Origin: Pseudofrankia inefficax
Lineage (GTDB): Bacteria; Actinomycetota; Actinomycetes; Frankiales; Frankiaceae
Assembly (NCBI RefSeq): GCF_000166135.1
Contig: NC_014666.1
Coordinates: forward strand, 1,240,001-1,304,000
DNA length: 64,000 nucleotides
Direction: 5' to 3'
This document shows, piece by piece, positions 35,195 to 46,515 of the stretch. Position 1 is the first letter of the stretch. Every line of letters starts with the position of its first letter. Both the position numbers and the translations under genes were made by a program. The notes under the pieces are model-generated. The model did not search any database. It was not told where the DNA came from and saw only the letters and a program-made list of their open reading frames with translations.

Positions 35195-37120
35195 TCAGCC
35201 GGGGGCGGCGGCGGTGGTTGCGGGGGCGGTGGCCGGGTTGGCCGGGGGTGGGAGGTTGCCGTCGAGGGCGTTCAGGAAGGCGGCGGCGAGCGGGGCGGCG
35301 GACTCGGCGCCGAAGCCGCCGTCCTCGACGAGGACCGCGAAGGCGATCGGGCCCCGGTAGCCGACGAACCAGGCGTGGGTCGGCGGCGGGTTCCCCGCGT
35401 TGTACTCGGCCGTGCCGGTCTTGCCGAACACCTCACCGGGGAACTGGACCTGCGCCGCAGTCCCGTCCGTGACGACCGCCCGCATGAACGAGCGCAGGTC
35501 CGGCAGGATCTTCGCCGGCAGCTGGTGGGACCGGGCCGGGCCGCCGACGACGAACGGTGAGCGCCAGGTGCCGCTGGCCACCGCGGCCGCGACGCTCGCC
35601 ATCTGCGCCGGAGACGCGGCGATCCGCCCCTGGCCGATCGCGGACGAGGCCAGCTCGGCGCCGTCCCGCGGGGCCGGGAAGACGCCCCCGACGCTCGCGA
35701 TCGGCAACGGCGCCGCCCCGTCGAAGCCGTACAGCTGGGCGGCCTTCTCCAGCGCGCCAGGGGGTAGCGACTCGGCGAGGCCGACGAAAGCCGTGTTGCA
35801 GCTGCGCGCGAACGCGTCGCGCAGCGTCAGCGGCCCGAACTTCTCGTTCTCCGCGTTCGAGAAGGATCGGCCGCCGGCCAGGATGGTCTGCGAGCAGTCC
35901 AGCTGGGTGTTGGCGTTACGCCCGTTCATCAGCGCGGCGGTCGCCGTCACGATCTTGAAAGTCGAGCCCGGTGGGTACGTGCCGCGCAGGGCCCGGCCGT
36001 AGCCGCTGGGCGGGTGATTCGCCGACGCGAGGATGCCCCCGGTCCGGGTGTCGATCGCGACGAGCGCCGCGGCCGGCCACCGCGAGGTCGCCAGCGCCGC
36101 CTCGGCGGCCTGCTGGACGGAGAGGCTGATGGAGGTGCGTATCGTCTGGCCGTTGGCCATCGGCCAGGTCTGCGGGGTCTTCACCGTTTTCCCCGCCGCG
36201 TCGCGCAGCACGATCTGGCCGCCGAGAGCCTCGAGCCGGTCGTTGTAGGCCCGCTGCAGCCCGCTCGGCGGGGAGATCTGGCCGACGAGGTTGCCGGCGA
36301 GATCCTGGTCCTCCGTCAGCGGCCGGCCCGCTCTGTCGAGCAGCTGCCCGCGGCTGGCCGTCGAGCCGGTCCGGTCGAACCGCAGCCCCTGCGCGAGGTC
36401 GGGCTGCACCGAGGACAGCCGCGCCTGCACCCGCCACACGCCACCGAGCTTCGTCAGCGACAGCTGGCCGGGGTAGGTCCACGGCGTCGGCGCGTCGGCC
36501 AGGCGCAGCGTCGCGGTGTAGGGGACTGTCGCGCTGGTGCCGGCGCGGTGGACCTTGCCGGGGGTGAAGCTGGCGTCGCTGATGCGCAGCCGGTCGCGCA
36601 TGTCGGTCATCGCGGTGACCAGGGTCGGGACGTCGGTGTCGCCCGGGACGGTGACGGCCGCGATCCCGGCCGCGCCCGCCGCGCCCGGCCCGGTGACGGC
36701 GGAGACACCGGCAGCGCCCGCGCCCGCGCCGCCGCCCGCTCCCGCGCCACCGTGCGCCGAACCCGTGGCGACGAACAGGGCGGGCGCCGCGGAGGCCCGC
36801 GGCGTGACGGTCGCGCTCGGCGTGGCCGACGGGCCGGCCGCGTTGCCGTTCGCCGCGGCCCGGGACGGCGTCACGGCCGGGGGTGTGACCGGGCGGTCCC
36901 GGTCGATCGCCCGCCACGACCCGAGATAGGCCACCGCGACGTCGCGGACGGCGCGGTCGGCGGAGTTCCGGTCGCGCGCGGTCTTCCAGAGGAACCCGCC
37001 GCCGGCCCCGGCGCCGAGCAGCAGCAGCACGGCCGCCGCCAGCGCGGCGCCGCGCCGTGGGCCCCGCCGGCGCCGGCCCCCGCCGCCCATCGCTGTGAAA
37101 CCGCCTGGAGTCAAAGGCAC
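35195..37120 (-). CDS. Penicillin-binding protein, transpeptidase
   Basis: This is a cell-wall cross-linking enzyme anchored in the membrane. After a basic stretch, a single hydrophobic anchor lies at about residues 25-46 (AALAAAVLLLLGAGAGGGFLW). An NTF2-like (MecA_N-type) domain follows, interrupted by a Gly/Ala-rich insertion at about 100-165. The transpeptidase domain then shows the three active-site motifs intact: STFK (Ser386), SCN (Ser440-Asn442) and KTG (from Lys567). It resembles class B enzymes of the PbpA/MecA-like group. The start at 37120 is uncertain; ATG 37090 lies just inside. Confidence 0.9.
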   Translation of the reverse strand: MPLTPGGFTAMGGGGRRRRGPRRGAALAAAVLLLLGAGAGGGFLWKTARDRNSADRAVRDVAVAYLGSWRAIDRDRPVTPPAVTPSRAAANGNAAGPSATPSATVTPRASAAPALFVATGSAHGGAGAGGGAGAGAAGVSAVTGPGAAGAAGIAAVTVPGDTDVPTLVTAMTDMRDRLRISDASFTPGKVHRAGTSATVPYTATLRLADAPTPWTYPGQLSLTKLGGVWRVQARLSSVQPDLAQGLRFDRTGSTASRGQLLDRAGRPLTEDQDLAGNLVGQISPPSGLQRAYNDRLEALGGQIVLRDAAGKTVKTPQTWPMANGQTIRTSISLSVQQAAEAALATSRWPAAALVAIDTRTGGILASANHPPSGYGRALRGTYPPGSTFKIVTATAALMNGRNANTQLDCSQTILAGGRSFSNAENEKFGPLTLRDAFARSCNTAFVGLAESLPPGALEKAAQLYGFDGAAPLPIASVGGVFPAPRDGAELASSAIGQGRIAASPAQMASVAAAVASGTWRSPFVVGGPARSHQLPAKILPDLRSFMRAVVTDGTAAQVQFPGEVFGKTGTAEYNAGNPPPTHAWFVGYRGPIAFAVLVEDGGFGAESAAPLAAAFLNALDGNLPPPANPATAPATTAAAPG

Positions 37121-37341
37121 GGCGCTACCTCCCCCGATCGCCGCGACGGCTCGCGCCCGGACCGTCCGTCATCGGTGCTGGTCCGGGGATGCCGACGGCC
37201 GTAACTTACGTTGGGTAGCGGCTCGCCGCATGTCGCGTCAGAGCTGGGTGCTGCCTGCCGGTGCCGGAGAGCCCCAACCGCCGGGCGCGCGCGGGACGCC
37301 GGACCGGCCGAGGGCCGGCCTGGGCCTCCGGTGGCGTGGCG

Positions 37342-38133
37342 TCAGGCCGGCGTGGTGGCGAGGCTGGCGAACGACTCGCTGACCGTGGCCCGGTTGGGCA
37401 GCTGGGCCGTGCAGGCCAGCTGCTGTACCCCGGCGTTCCACCCGTCGGCACCCGGTTCCAACGCGCTGGAGACGATCTCCAGGTCGGGCCTGGCATGACT
37501 GGTGTAGCTCAGGAAGGCCTTGGCGCACTGGGTTGCCGCGAGGCTGTCCAGGGCCGCGGATCCGGGCCAGATGTCGCCGGGCACCTGTCCGGTGAGGCCG
37601 AGAATCTTGACCACCTCGGCGCGGTGCGGCGTCGTGCACGAGACGACCATGGCGCCGGTGGAGCCCGGCCGCAGCGCCCAGGTGATGCAGTCGCCGACCT
37701 TCAGCGTCGGCAGCAGGGCCGAGGACACCTGGTAGCCGCTGGCCGTCCGCGGCGCCAGGGGCGCGGTCGTGGAGGTGGCTCGGCCAGTGCCGGTCGCGGT
37801 CGGCGTCGTGGCCGGAGTGCGATTGGTTGTGTGACGCAGCGTGATGACGATGCTCATGACGCCGGCGAGCACCGCGACGAAGGCGAGGATCCGCGCGGCC
37901 CGTCGACGCCGCGGCCCCGGGCCCGGAGCCCAGACCATCCTGTGCATTCCGGCGGGAAGGCGCCGGTTGGCGGGCACGACCTGGCAACGGCCCGGATCGC
38001 GCCGGTCGCCCGTCCGACCGCGCTCGGCGGCGGAGGGCTCGACGAACCGCGCGGCCCGGACGAATCCCTCGTCCAAGCGCAAGTTCTCGAAGGGGTCCCG
38101 GTGCTCCGCGGGCTCCCGTTCCGGCGACGCCAT
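37342..38133 (-). CDS. Septum-formation family membrane protein
   Basis: The protein (263 residues from ATG 38133; the frame is open up to 38199) has a cytosolic N-terminal part and one membrane segment at about 82-98 (ILAFVAVLAGVMSIVIT). A Thr/Ala/Pro-rich linker and an extracytoplasmic domain follow. The domain carries LKVGDCITWALRPGSTGAMVVSC and later CAKAFLSYTS, the pattern of the Septum_form domain. Three cysteines in this domain may form disulfides. The role in division is known only by family name. Confidence 0.72.
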   Translation of the reverse strand: MASPEREPAEHRDPFENLRLDEGFVRAARFVEPSAAERGRTGDRRDPGRCQVVPANRRLPAGMHRMVWAPGPGPRRRRAARILAFVAVLAGVMSIVITLRHTTNRTPATTPTATGTGRATSTTAPLAPRTASGYQVSSALLPTLKVGDCITWALRPGSTGAMVVSCTTPHRAEVVKILGLTGQVPGDIWPGSAALDSLAATQCAKAFLSYTSHARPDLEIVSSALEPGADGWNAGVQQLACTAQLPNRATVSESFASLATTPA

Positions 38134-38363
38134 GGCAGCAACGGTAAACCCGCGCCGGGCCATCCCGATGGTCTTTCCATCAACGTGCGGATAGACCACA
38201 ACGAATACCCCACGGTGCGGGGTCGACCGGGCCTCTTTTTGCCTCCAGTCCCGTCAGAATGGGACGCCCGGTGACGTGCCGCTGACGCGTGGTGCAAAGC
38301 GGCCCCCGGTCCGGGTGACGCTTGGTTCGCGCTTCGCCGAGGTGGTCCGGGTCGGGGGATGCG

Positions 38364-39947
38364 TTAGCTGACGCTGACAGCCCGTGCGTACGGCGCACCG
38401 ATGATCTTCGCGATCTCCTGGAGGATGTCGGCCGGGACGGCGTCGTCGAGCGAGAGCGACATCAGCGCCGGGCCGCCGACGGCGAGCCGGCTGACCTGGG
38501 CGTTGGCGATGTTGATGTGCGCGTCGCCCAAGAGCTCGCCGACCGCGCCGACGATGCCCGGCCGGTCCTCGTACCGGAAGAACGCCAGGTGCGCCTCCGG
38601 CCTCAGGTCGACCTCGAAGCCGTCGATCGCGGTGATCTTCTCGACCTGCCGGGTGCCGATCAGCGTGCCAGCGATCGAGACCACCGTGCCGTCCGCGAGC
38701 GCCCCGCGCAGGGTGACCAGGTTGCGGTAGTCCGGGCTGTCCCGGTGCGTCTCCAGAACCACCTCGACATGGCGCTCCTTGGCCAGCAGCGGCGCGTTCA
38801 CGTACGTGACCTGCTCCTCGACGACGTCGTGGAACACGCCCTTGAGCGCCGCGAGCTGGAGCACGGAAACGTCGAACTCGGTGATCTCGCCGCGGATCTC
38901 GACGGTCAGGTTCTCCGGGAGGCCGCCGGCGATACCGGTGAACACCTGGCCGAGCTTCTCCGCCAGCGGAAGACCTGGCCGGACGTCCTCGGCGACCACG
39001 CCGCCGGCCTGCACGTTCACCGCGTCCGGGACGAACTCGCCCTGCAGCGCCAGCCGCACCGACCGGGCGACCGCGAGGCCGGCCTTCTCCTGGGCCTCGT
39101 TGGTGGAGGCCCCCAGGTGTGGCGTGACGACGACGTTCTCCAGCCCGAACAGCGGCGAGGAGGTGGTCGGCTCCTTGACGAAGACGTCGACGCCCGCGCC
39201 GCCGACGTGGCCGGAGCGGATCGCGTCCGCCAGCGCCTCCTCGACGACGAGCCCGCCGCGGGCGGCGTTGACGATGATGACGCCGGGCTTGGTCTTCGCC
39301 AGCTCGTCGGCGCCGATCAGGCCAAGAGTCTCCTTGGTCTTCGGCAGGTGGATCGTGATGGCGTCGCTGACCCGCAGCAGCTCGTCGAGGTCGACCAGGC
39401 GCACGCCCATCTGCGCGGCCCGGGCCGGCGCGAGGTAGGGATCGTAGGCGACGAGCGTCATGCCGAAGGCGGCAAGCCGCGCCGCGACCAGCTGACCGAT
39501 CCGGCCGAGGCCGACGACGCCGGCGACCTTCTCCGTGAGCTCGACGCCGGTGTACTTCGAGCGCTTCCACTCGCCGTTCTGCAGCGACTGGTCGGCGGCC
39601 GGAACCCGGCGGGCGACCGCGAGCAGCAGCGCGATCGCGTGCTCGGCCGCGCTCACGATGTTCGACTGCGGCGCGTTGACGACCATGACGCCCCGGGTGG
39701 TGGCGGCGGGGACGTCGACGTTGTCGAGCCCGATGCCGGCGCGGGCGACGACCTTGAGCTTCGGCGCGGCGGCCAGCGCCTCGGCGTCGATCTTCGTCGC
39801 GGACCGGACGATCACCGCGTCGACGTCGGCGAGCGCGGGCAGCAGGGCACCGCGGTCGGCGCCGTCCACGTGGCGAAGCTCGAAATCGCCGGACAACACC
39901 GCCAGGCCGGCCGGCGAGAGCTCCTCGGCTACGAGTACGACGGGCAC
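38364..39947 (-). CDS. serA: D-3-phosphoglycerate dehydrogenase
   Basis: SerA catalyses the first step of serine synthesis, oxidising 3-phosphoglycerate with NAD. The 527-residue long form has the substrate/NAD core (GLGRIGQLVAARLAAFGMTLVAYDPY, NAARGGLVVEEAL, and TPHLGASTNEAQEKAG with the catalytic His). The intervening ASB domain and a C-terminal ACT domain (EDRPGIVGAVGELLGDAHINIANAQVSR) for serine feedback follow. It is downstream of ilvC in the same direction but separated by a strong terminator, so it is a separate unit. Confidence 0.96.
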   Translation of the reverse strand: MPVVLVAEELSPAGLAVLSGDFELRHVDGADRGALLPALADVDAVIVRSATKIDAEALAAAPKLKVVARAGIGLDNVDVPAATTRGVMVVNAPQSNIVSAAEHAIALLLAVARRVPAADQSLQNGEWKRSKYTGVELTEKVAGVVGLGRIGQLVAARLAAFGMTLVAYDPYLAPARAAQMGVRLVDLDELLRVSDAITIHLPKTKETLGLIGADELAKTKPGVIIVNAARGGLVVEEALADAIRSGHVGGAGVDVFVKEPTTSSPLFGLENVVVTPHLGASTNEAQEKAGLAVARSVRLALQGEFVPDAVNVQAGGVVAEDVRPGLPLAEKLGQVFTGIAGGLPENLTVEIRGEITEFDVSVLQLAALKGVFHDVVEEQVTYVNAPLLAKERHVEVVLETHRDSPDYRNLVTLRGALADGTVVSIAGTLIGTRQVEKITAIDGFEVDLRPEAHLAFFRYEDRPGIVGAVGELLGDAHINIANAQVSRLAVGGPALMSLSLDDAVPADILQEIAKIIGAPYARAVSVS

Positions 39948-40081
39948 GTGATCTCCTCGTTGAGGCGCGCAGGGGCGCGGCGCCGCCGCGGATCTTCGCG
40001 CGCTGCCGCCGCTCCGGCCGCGCCAGGCAGACGCCTCCGGCGGCTAGGAGCTTAACGGGTGTCCCAGGTCACCCCGGCCCC

Positions 40082-40131
40082 AAAAACACGTAACGTCCAG
40101 CAACGGCCTACCGGCCGTCACTGGACGTTAC
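40082..40131 (-). terminator. Terminator of the ilvBNC operon
   Basis: An 11-bp perfect stem (GTAACGTCCAG at 40090-40100 with 40121-40131) and a 6-bp inner stem ACGGCC/GGCCGT enclose the loop TACC. In the minus direction the hairpin is followed by GTGTTTTTGG, a proper T tail. It lies 22 bases after the ilvC stop. Confidence 0.9.
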
Positions 40132-40152
40132 GCGGAAGTTACGAAACCTCGG

Positions 40153-41280
<1,128 letters not shown>

Positions 41281-41301
41281 TTACCGTTAGCCAGGGCTTG
41301 G

Positions 41302-41826
41302 CTACGCCGTGCGCTCCAGGGCGCGCAGGCTTCGGTCGGTGATCGAACGGGAGCCCCGGCCGAGCGCGACCATGCCGGACTGGACGAGCTCCTTGATCCC
41401 GAACGGCTCCAGGACTCGGACCAGCGCGTCCAGCTTGTCATGCGTTCCGGTGGCCTCCACGGTGACGGCGTCGCTGGCCACGTCGACGACCTTCGCGCGG
41501 AACAGCCCGACGAGCTCCAGGACCTGCGAGCGGACGGCCGCGTCGGCGCGCACCTTGATGAGCACCAGCTCGCGCTGCACCGACACGTCCGCGTCCATCT
41601 CGACGATCTTGAGCACGTTCACCAGCTTGTTCAGCTGCTTGGTGACCTGCTCCAGCGGCAGCTCGTCGACGGCCACCACGATGGTCATCCGCGAGATGTC
41701 ACTGTGCTCCGTCGGCCCGACGGCGAGCGACTCGATGTTGAACCCCCGCCGCGAGAACAGGCTCGCGACCCGGGCCAGCACCCCCGGCTTGTTCTCCACA
41801 AGAACAGAAAGCGTGTGCCTGGTCAC
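41302..41826 (-). CDS. ilvN: Acetolactate synthase regulatory subunit
   Basis: IlvN stimulates the catalytic subunit and gives valine feedback inhibition. The 174-residue protein has an N-terminal ACT domain ([35 protein letters not shown]) and a C-terminal second ACT-like half ([31 protein letters not shown]). Its start overlaps the ilvB stop by four bases. Confidence 0.96.
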   Translation of the reverse strand: MTRHTLSVLVENKPGVLARVASLFSRRGFNIESLAVGPTEHSDISRMTIVVAVDELPLEQVTKQLNKLVNVLKIVEMDADVSVQRELVLIKVRADAAVRSQVLELVGLFRAKVVDVASDAVTVEATGTHDKLDALVRVLEPFGIKELVQSGMVALGRGSRSITDRSLRALERTA

Positions 41827-43610
41827 AGGTTCACCTCTGCGTCGCCGCTGTAGTCAAAGTCGGGGGCCATGCCGCGGGCGACCTTGATGTCGTCGTTGCT
41901 GGAGCCGGCGGCGACCATCGGCCAGACCATCGCGTCCGGGTGCACGACGAAGTCGATGACGACCGGCGCGTCGTCGATGGCCATCGCCTTCTCGATCGTG
42001 CTGTCGACGTCCCCGGCCGTCTCGCAGCGCAGCCCGACGCAGCCGAGCGCCTCGGCGAGCCGAACGAAGTCGGGGACCCGCTTCACGCCGGTGCGCGAGC
42101 TGGCCGGGTGGGTGCCCAGGTCGGTGTTCGAGTACCGCTCGTCGTAGAACAGCGTCTGCCACTGGCGGACCATGCCGAGGGCGCCGTTGTTGATGACGGC
42201 GACCTTGATCGGGATGCCTTCCAGCGCGCAGGTGGCGAGCTCCTGGTTGGTCATCTGGAAGCAGCCGTCGCCGTCGATCGCCCAGACGGTCGCCTCCGGC
42301 CGCCCGACCTTCGCGCCCATCGCGGCCGGCACCGCGTAGCCCATCGTCCCGGCGCCGCCGGAGTTCAGGAACGTGTACGGCTGCTCGTAGGAGATGAACT
42401 GCGCGGCCCACATCTGGTGCTGGCCGACGCCCGCCGTGTAGATCGCGTCCGGACCGGCGATCTTCCCGATCCGCTCGATGACGTGCTGCGGGGCCAGCGA
42501 GCCGTCGGCCGGCTCGGTGAAGCCGAGCGGGTAGGTGTCGCGCCACCGGTTCAGGTGGTCCCACCAGCCCGCGAGGTCGGGCTTCGGCTCGGCCTGCAGC
42601 GCGCCGATCAGGTCGGCGATGACCTCCCGGCAGTCGCCCACGATCGGCACGTCGGCGACCCGGTTCTTGCCGATCTCGGCCGGGTCGATGTCGGCGTGGA
42701 TGATCTGCGCCGTCGGCGCGAACGACGACAGCTTGCCGGTGACCCGGTCGTCGAACCGGGTGCCCAGCGCGATCAGCAGGTCGGACTTCTGCAGCGCGGT
42801 CACGGCGGCCACCGAGCCGTGCATGCCCGGCATGCCCAGGTGCAGGTGGTGGGAGTCCGGGAAGGCACCCCGGGCCATCAGTGTCGTGACGACCGGGATC
42901 CCGGTCAGCTCGGCGAGGATCCGCAGCTCGGCGCTGGCCCGGGACTTCAGCACGCCACCACCGATGTAGAGCACCGGCCGCCGGGACGCGCTGATCATCT
43001 TGGCCGCCTCGCGGACCTGCTTGGCGTGCGGCCTGGTCACCGGCCGGTAGCCGGGCAGGTCGAGCGTCGGCGGCCACACCTCGTGCGGCAGCACCGCCGT
43101 CAGAGACTGCAGGACGTCCTTGGGCAGGTCGACGAGCACCGGCCCTGGCCGGCCGGTGGCGGCGAGGTGGAACGCCTCGGCGATCGTGCGCGGGATGTCG
43201 TCGGCCGACTGGACCAGGAAGTTGTGCTTGGTGATCGGCATCGTGATGCCGCAGATGTCCGCCTCCTGGAAGGCGTCCGTCCCGATGGCCGGCCGCGCGA
43301 CCTGGCCGGTGATCGCGACCATCGGGACCGAGTCCATGTAGGCGTCGGCGATCGGCGTGACCAGGTTCGTCGCCCCCGGGCCGGAGGTAGCCATGCAGAC
43401 GCCGACCTTGCCGGTCGCCTGCGCGTAGCCCTCGGCGGCGTGCCCCGCGCCCTGCTCGTGGCGGACCAGGATGTGCCGGACCCGGGCCGAGTCGTACAGC
43501 GGGTCGTAAGCGGGCAGGATCGCGCCACCCGGGATGCCGAAGACAACGTCGGCTCCGACCGCTTCCAGGGAGTGGACGAGCGACTGGGCTCCGGTGATCT
43601 CTCTAGTCAT
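41823..43610 (-). CDS. ilvB: Acetolactate synthase catalytic subunit
   Basis: This ThDP enzyme condenses pyruvate with pyruvate or 2-ketobutyrate, the entry to valine, leucine and isoleucine. The 595-residue protein has the catalytic Glu in [14 protein letters not shown], the FAD/quinone-like middle domain, and the ThDP motif [29 protein letters not shown]. It is the first structural gene of ilvBNC. A 5' region with a leader peptide and terminator hairpin points to attenuation. Confidence 0.97.
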   Translation of the reverse strand: MTREITGAQSLVHSLEAVGADVVFGIPGGAILPAYDPLYDSARVRHILVRHEQGAGHAAEGYAQATGKVGVCMATSGPGATNLVTPIADAYMDSVPMVAITGQVARPAIGTDAFQEADICGITMPITKHNFLVQSADDIPRTIAEAFHLAATGRPGPVLVDLPKDVLQSLTAVLPHEVWPPTLDLPGYRPVTRPHAKQVREAAKMISASRRPVLYIGGGVLKSRASAELRILAELTGIPVVTTLMARGAFPDSHHLHLGMPGMHGSVAAVTALQKSDLLIALGTRFDDRVTGKLSSFAPTAQIIHADIDPAEIGKNRVADVPIVGDCREVIADLIGALQAEPKPDLAGWWDHLNRWRDTYPLGFTEPADGSLAPQHVIERIGKIAGPDAIYTAGVGQHQMWAAQFISYEQPYTFLNSGGAGTMGYAVPAAMGAKVGRPEATVWAIDGDGCFQMTNQELATCALEGIPIKVAVINNGALGMVRQWQTLFYDERYSNTDLGTHPASSRTGVKRVPDFVRLAEALGCVGLRCETAGDVDSTIEKAMAIDDAPVVIDFVVHPDAMVWPMVAAGSSNDDIKVARGMAPDFDYSGDAEVNL

Positions 43611-43669
43611 CTGGTCGTCTTCCTTGACGGGCCGTGGTTCGGGGGGCGCGGGGGCGTGCCCAGGGCACT

Positions 43670-43703
43670 AAAAAGCCCCTCGTGCCGAGGGCACTGAGGG
43701 GCT
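43670..43703 (-). terminator. ilvB attenuator terminator
   Basis: In the minus direction AGCCCCTC (43703-43696) pairs with GAGGGGCT (43681-43674), with an inner GTGCC/GGCAC stem, followed by a T5 run (43674-43670). It lies between the leader peptide and ilvB. An alternative pairing of 43727-43734 with 43685-43693 would break it and could be the antiterminator. Confidence 0.85.
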
Positions 43704-43737
43704 GCGTACGAGTCGGCTCCGGGACCTGCCCCGGTGA

Positions 43738-43791
43738 CTACGCACGCTCCGTCTCTACTACGAGACCGCGCACAAGAATGTTCAGACGCAC
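43738..43791 (-). CDS. ilvB leader (attenuator) peptide
   Basis: This is a 17-residue frame, MRLNILVRGLVVETERA, with seven Leu/Ile/Val codons after the start including the consecutive pair Val-Val. It lies upstream of a terminator hairpin that precedes ilvB. Charged Leu, Ile or Val tRNA shortage would stall the ribosome on it and favour read-through. The GTG start is six bases after a -10-like box, so the mRNA is probably leaderless. The arrangement is like known actinobacterial ilvB leaders; the peptide itself is inferred. Confidence 0.8.
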   Translation of the reverse strand: MRLNILVRGLVVETERA

Positions 43792-43797
43792 GCACCT

Positions 43798-43827
43798 ACC
43801 TTGGCTGACGACCGCCGCCCAAGTCAA
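43798..43827 (-). promoter_or_regulatory. ilvB promoter candidate
   Basis: In the minus direction TTGACT (43827-43822), an 18-base spacer, then CAAGGT (43803-43798). Transcription would begin at or next to the GTG of the leader peptide. Confidence 0.6.
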
Positions 43828-43897
43828 GCGCCCACCCGGATCCGGCCGCAAGGGAAGTGTTGGGCACGCGACGGCGCAGGCGGCGCCTGGGCTGGGT

Positions 43898-43903
43898 TAC
43901 TGT
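43898..43903 (+). promoter_or_regulatory. leuA -10 box candidate
   Basis: TACTGT at 43898-43903 fits the actinobacterial TANNNT pattern and ends nine bases before the ATG of the leuA leader peptide. No good -35 box is seen, as is common in streptomycete-like promoters. Confidence 0.45.
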
Positions 43904-43912
43904 GTTAACGCC

Positions 43913-44026
43913 ATGAGTGCCTCGCTTCCGGCGACCCTGCCGACCAGTGCGCCGTTGCTCGCTCGCCTTGGGCTGACGCAGCTACGGCTTGGCGGCCTGC
44001 TCCTTATCCGCCGCGGCGGGGCCTGA
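43913..44026 (+). CDS. leuA leader (attenuator) peptide
   Basis: This 37-residue frame starting at ATG 43913 contains eleven leucines, ending LRLGGLLLIRRGGA with three Leu and one Ile codon in a row just before the stop. It precedes leuA by 137 bases, and hairpin-forming sequence lies between. Leucine-rich leaders before leuA are an established attenuation device; here the long size is somewhat unusual. The frame is also open upstream of the ATG, but the -10-like box at 43898 argues for this start. Confidence 0.7.
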   Translation: MSASLPATLPTSAPLLARLGLTQLRLGGLLLIRRGGA

Positions 44027-44079
44027 CTCATCCGGCTGGCTTCCCCGTCGCGGAGTTCTTGGCGCGTCAGCACATCTGG

Positions 44080-44109
44080 CCCGTACTTCGCCCGTCGCGG
44101 CCGTACGGG
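44080..44109 (+). terminator. Hairpin in the leuA leader region
   Basis: CCCGTAC (44080-44086) pairs perfectly with GTACGGG (44103-44109). Inside the loop, CCGTCGCGG (about 44092-44100) repeats a stretch at 44045-44053, offering an alternative structure. No T run follows, so a terminator role is likely but not shown. Confidence 0.45.
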
Positions 44110-44139
44110 ACCCGGATGTCACAGGCACCTCAGGGCTGA

Positions 44140-45900
<1,761 letters not shown>

Positions 45901-45916
45901 CCGCCTAGCCGCGCGG

Positions 45917-45960
45917 CCGTGGCCGCCGTGACCGGATTCGACCGGCCACGGCGGCCACGG
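45917..45960 (+). terminator. leuA terminator
   Basis: A perfect 14-bp stem, CCGTGGCCGCCGTG (45917-45930) with 45947-45960, begins 17 bases after the leuA stop. Confidence 0.8.
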
Positions 45961-46079
45961 CTCGTTTCGGGCCCGGACAAGTCCGTTGCCTGTCCCGGCG
46001 AGGCCAACGACCTGGCTACGGCCGCCAGCGGCCCGCCCTTGCCCGCAGGCGCGCGCGTCCCGCTCTGAGGGCTGCCGTA

Positions 46080-46094
46080 GTGTGATCATCACAC
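46080..46094. promoter_or_regulatory. Palindrome before the membrane-protein/NTPase pair
   Basis: GTGTGATCATCACAC is a perfect palindrome around a central base. It overlaps TAGTGT (46078-46083), a possible -10 box, and lies 25 bases before the ATG at 46120. The TGTGA/TCACA halves look like CRP half-sites but the spacing is three, not six. Confidence 0.45.
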
Positions 46095-46119
46095 CGGGAC
46101 AAATGCGGGGGGAACGGCA

Positions 46120-46512
46120 ATGGCCTGGCCTGGCTGGGGGGCGCGCGCGATCGCGTCCGGTGTGTCAGCGCTCGCGGGCGCGGGCGCCGGGCTCGTGACG
46201 GACGCCGCCTCCCGTCGCCCGACCCTGCCCTGGATAGCCGGTTTCGCCGTGCTGGTCCTGCTGATGGCGGGGTCGCAGATCTGGCTCACCCTCGTCGACG
46301 GCCGGAGCCCACCAGACCGCCGCGTGCGGGCCGGCGGGGTGGTCGTCGGCGGATCGTCGAGGGCGGCGATTGTCACGGACGTCGCCGGGATCCGGCAGGT
46401 CCCGGGTGCCCCGGCGGGCGGTCAGAGCGTGATCGGCTCCGGCGCGGTGCTGGTGGAGAAGGTCTCGGCCGGCGAGATCCGTACCAGGGTTCGGGACGTC
46501 GAGGAACGGTAG
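46120..46512 (+). CDS. Small one-pass membrane protein paired with the NTPase
   Basis: This 130-residue protein has an Ala/Gly-rich N-terminal helix (about 10-28), a clear membrane segment at 37-59 (PWIAGFAVLVLLMAGSQIW) and a soluble tail. The tail holds GGVVVGGSSRAAIVTDVAG (72-90) followed by a second, looser copy, VIGSGAVLVEKVSAGEIR (104-121). The first copy resembles [20 protein letters not shown] at the N-terminus of the NTPase encoded three bases downstream. GGGGGGAACGGCA precedes the ATG. I know no family for it. The shared motif suggests the two proteins contact each other; the membrane helix would make this the effector or anchor. All of that is inference. Confidence 0.7.
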   Translation: MAWPGWGARAIASGVSALAGAGAGLVTDAASRRPTLPWIAGFAVLVLLMAGSQIWLTLVDGRSPPDRRVRAGGVVVGGSSRAAIVTDVAGIRQVPGAPAGGQSVIGSGAVLVEKVSAGEIRTRVRDVEER

Positions 46513-46515
46513 CGA

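Noticed and set aside
43607-43795. 62-codon minus frame over the ilvB leader
   Set aside because: It runs through the terminator hairpin and lacks the Leu/Ile/Val richness; the 17-codon frame at 43738-43791 fits attenuation.
46081-46093. CRP-binding site
   Set aside because: The half-sites TGTGA and TCACA fit but the gap is three bases instead of six, so it was kept only as a generic palindrome.
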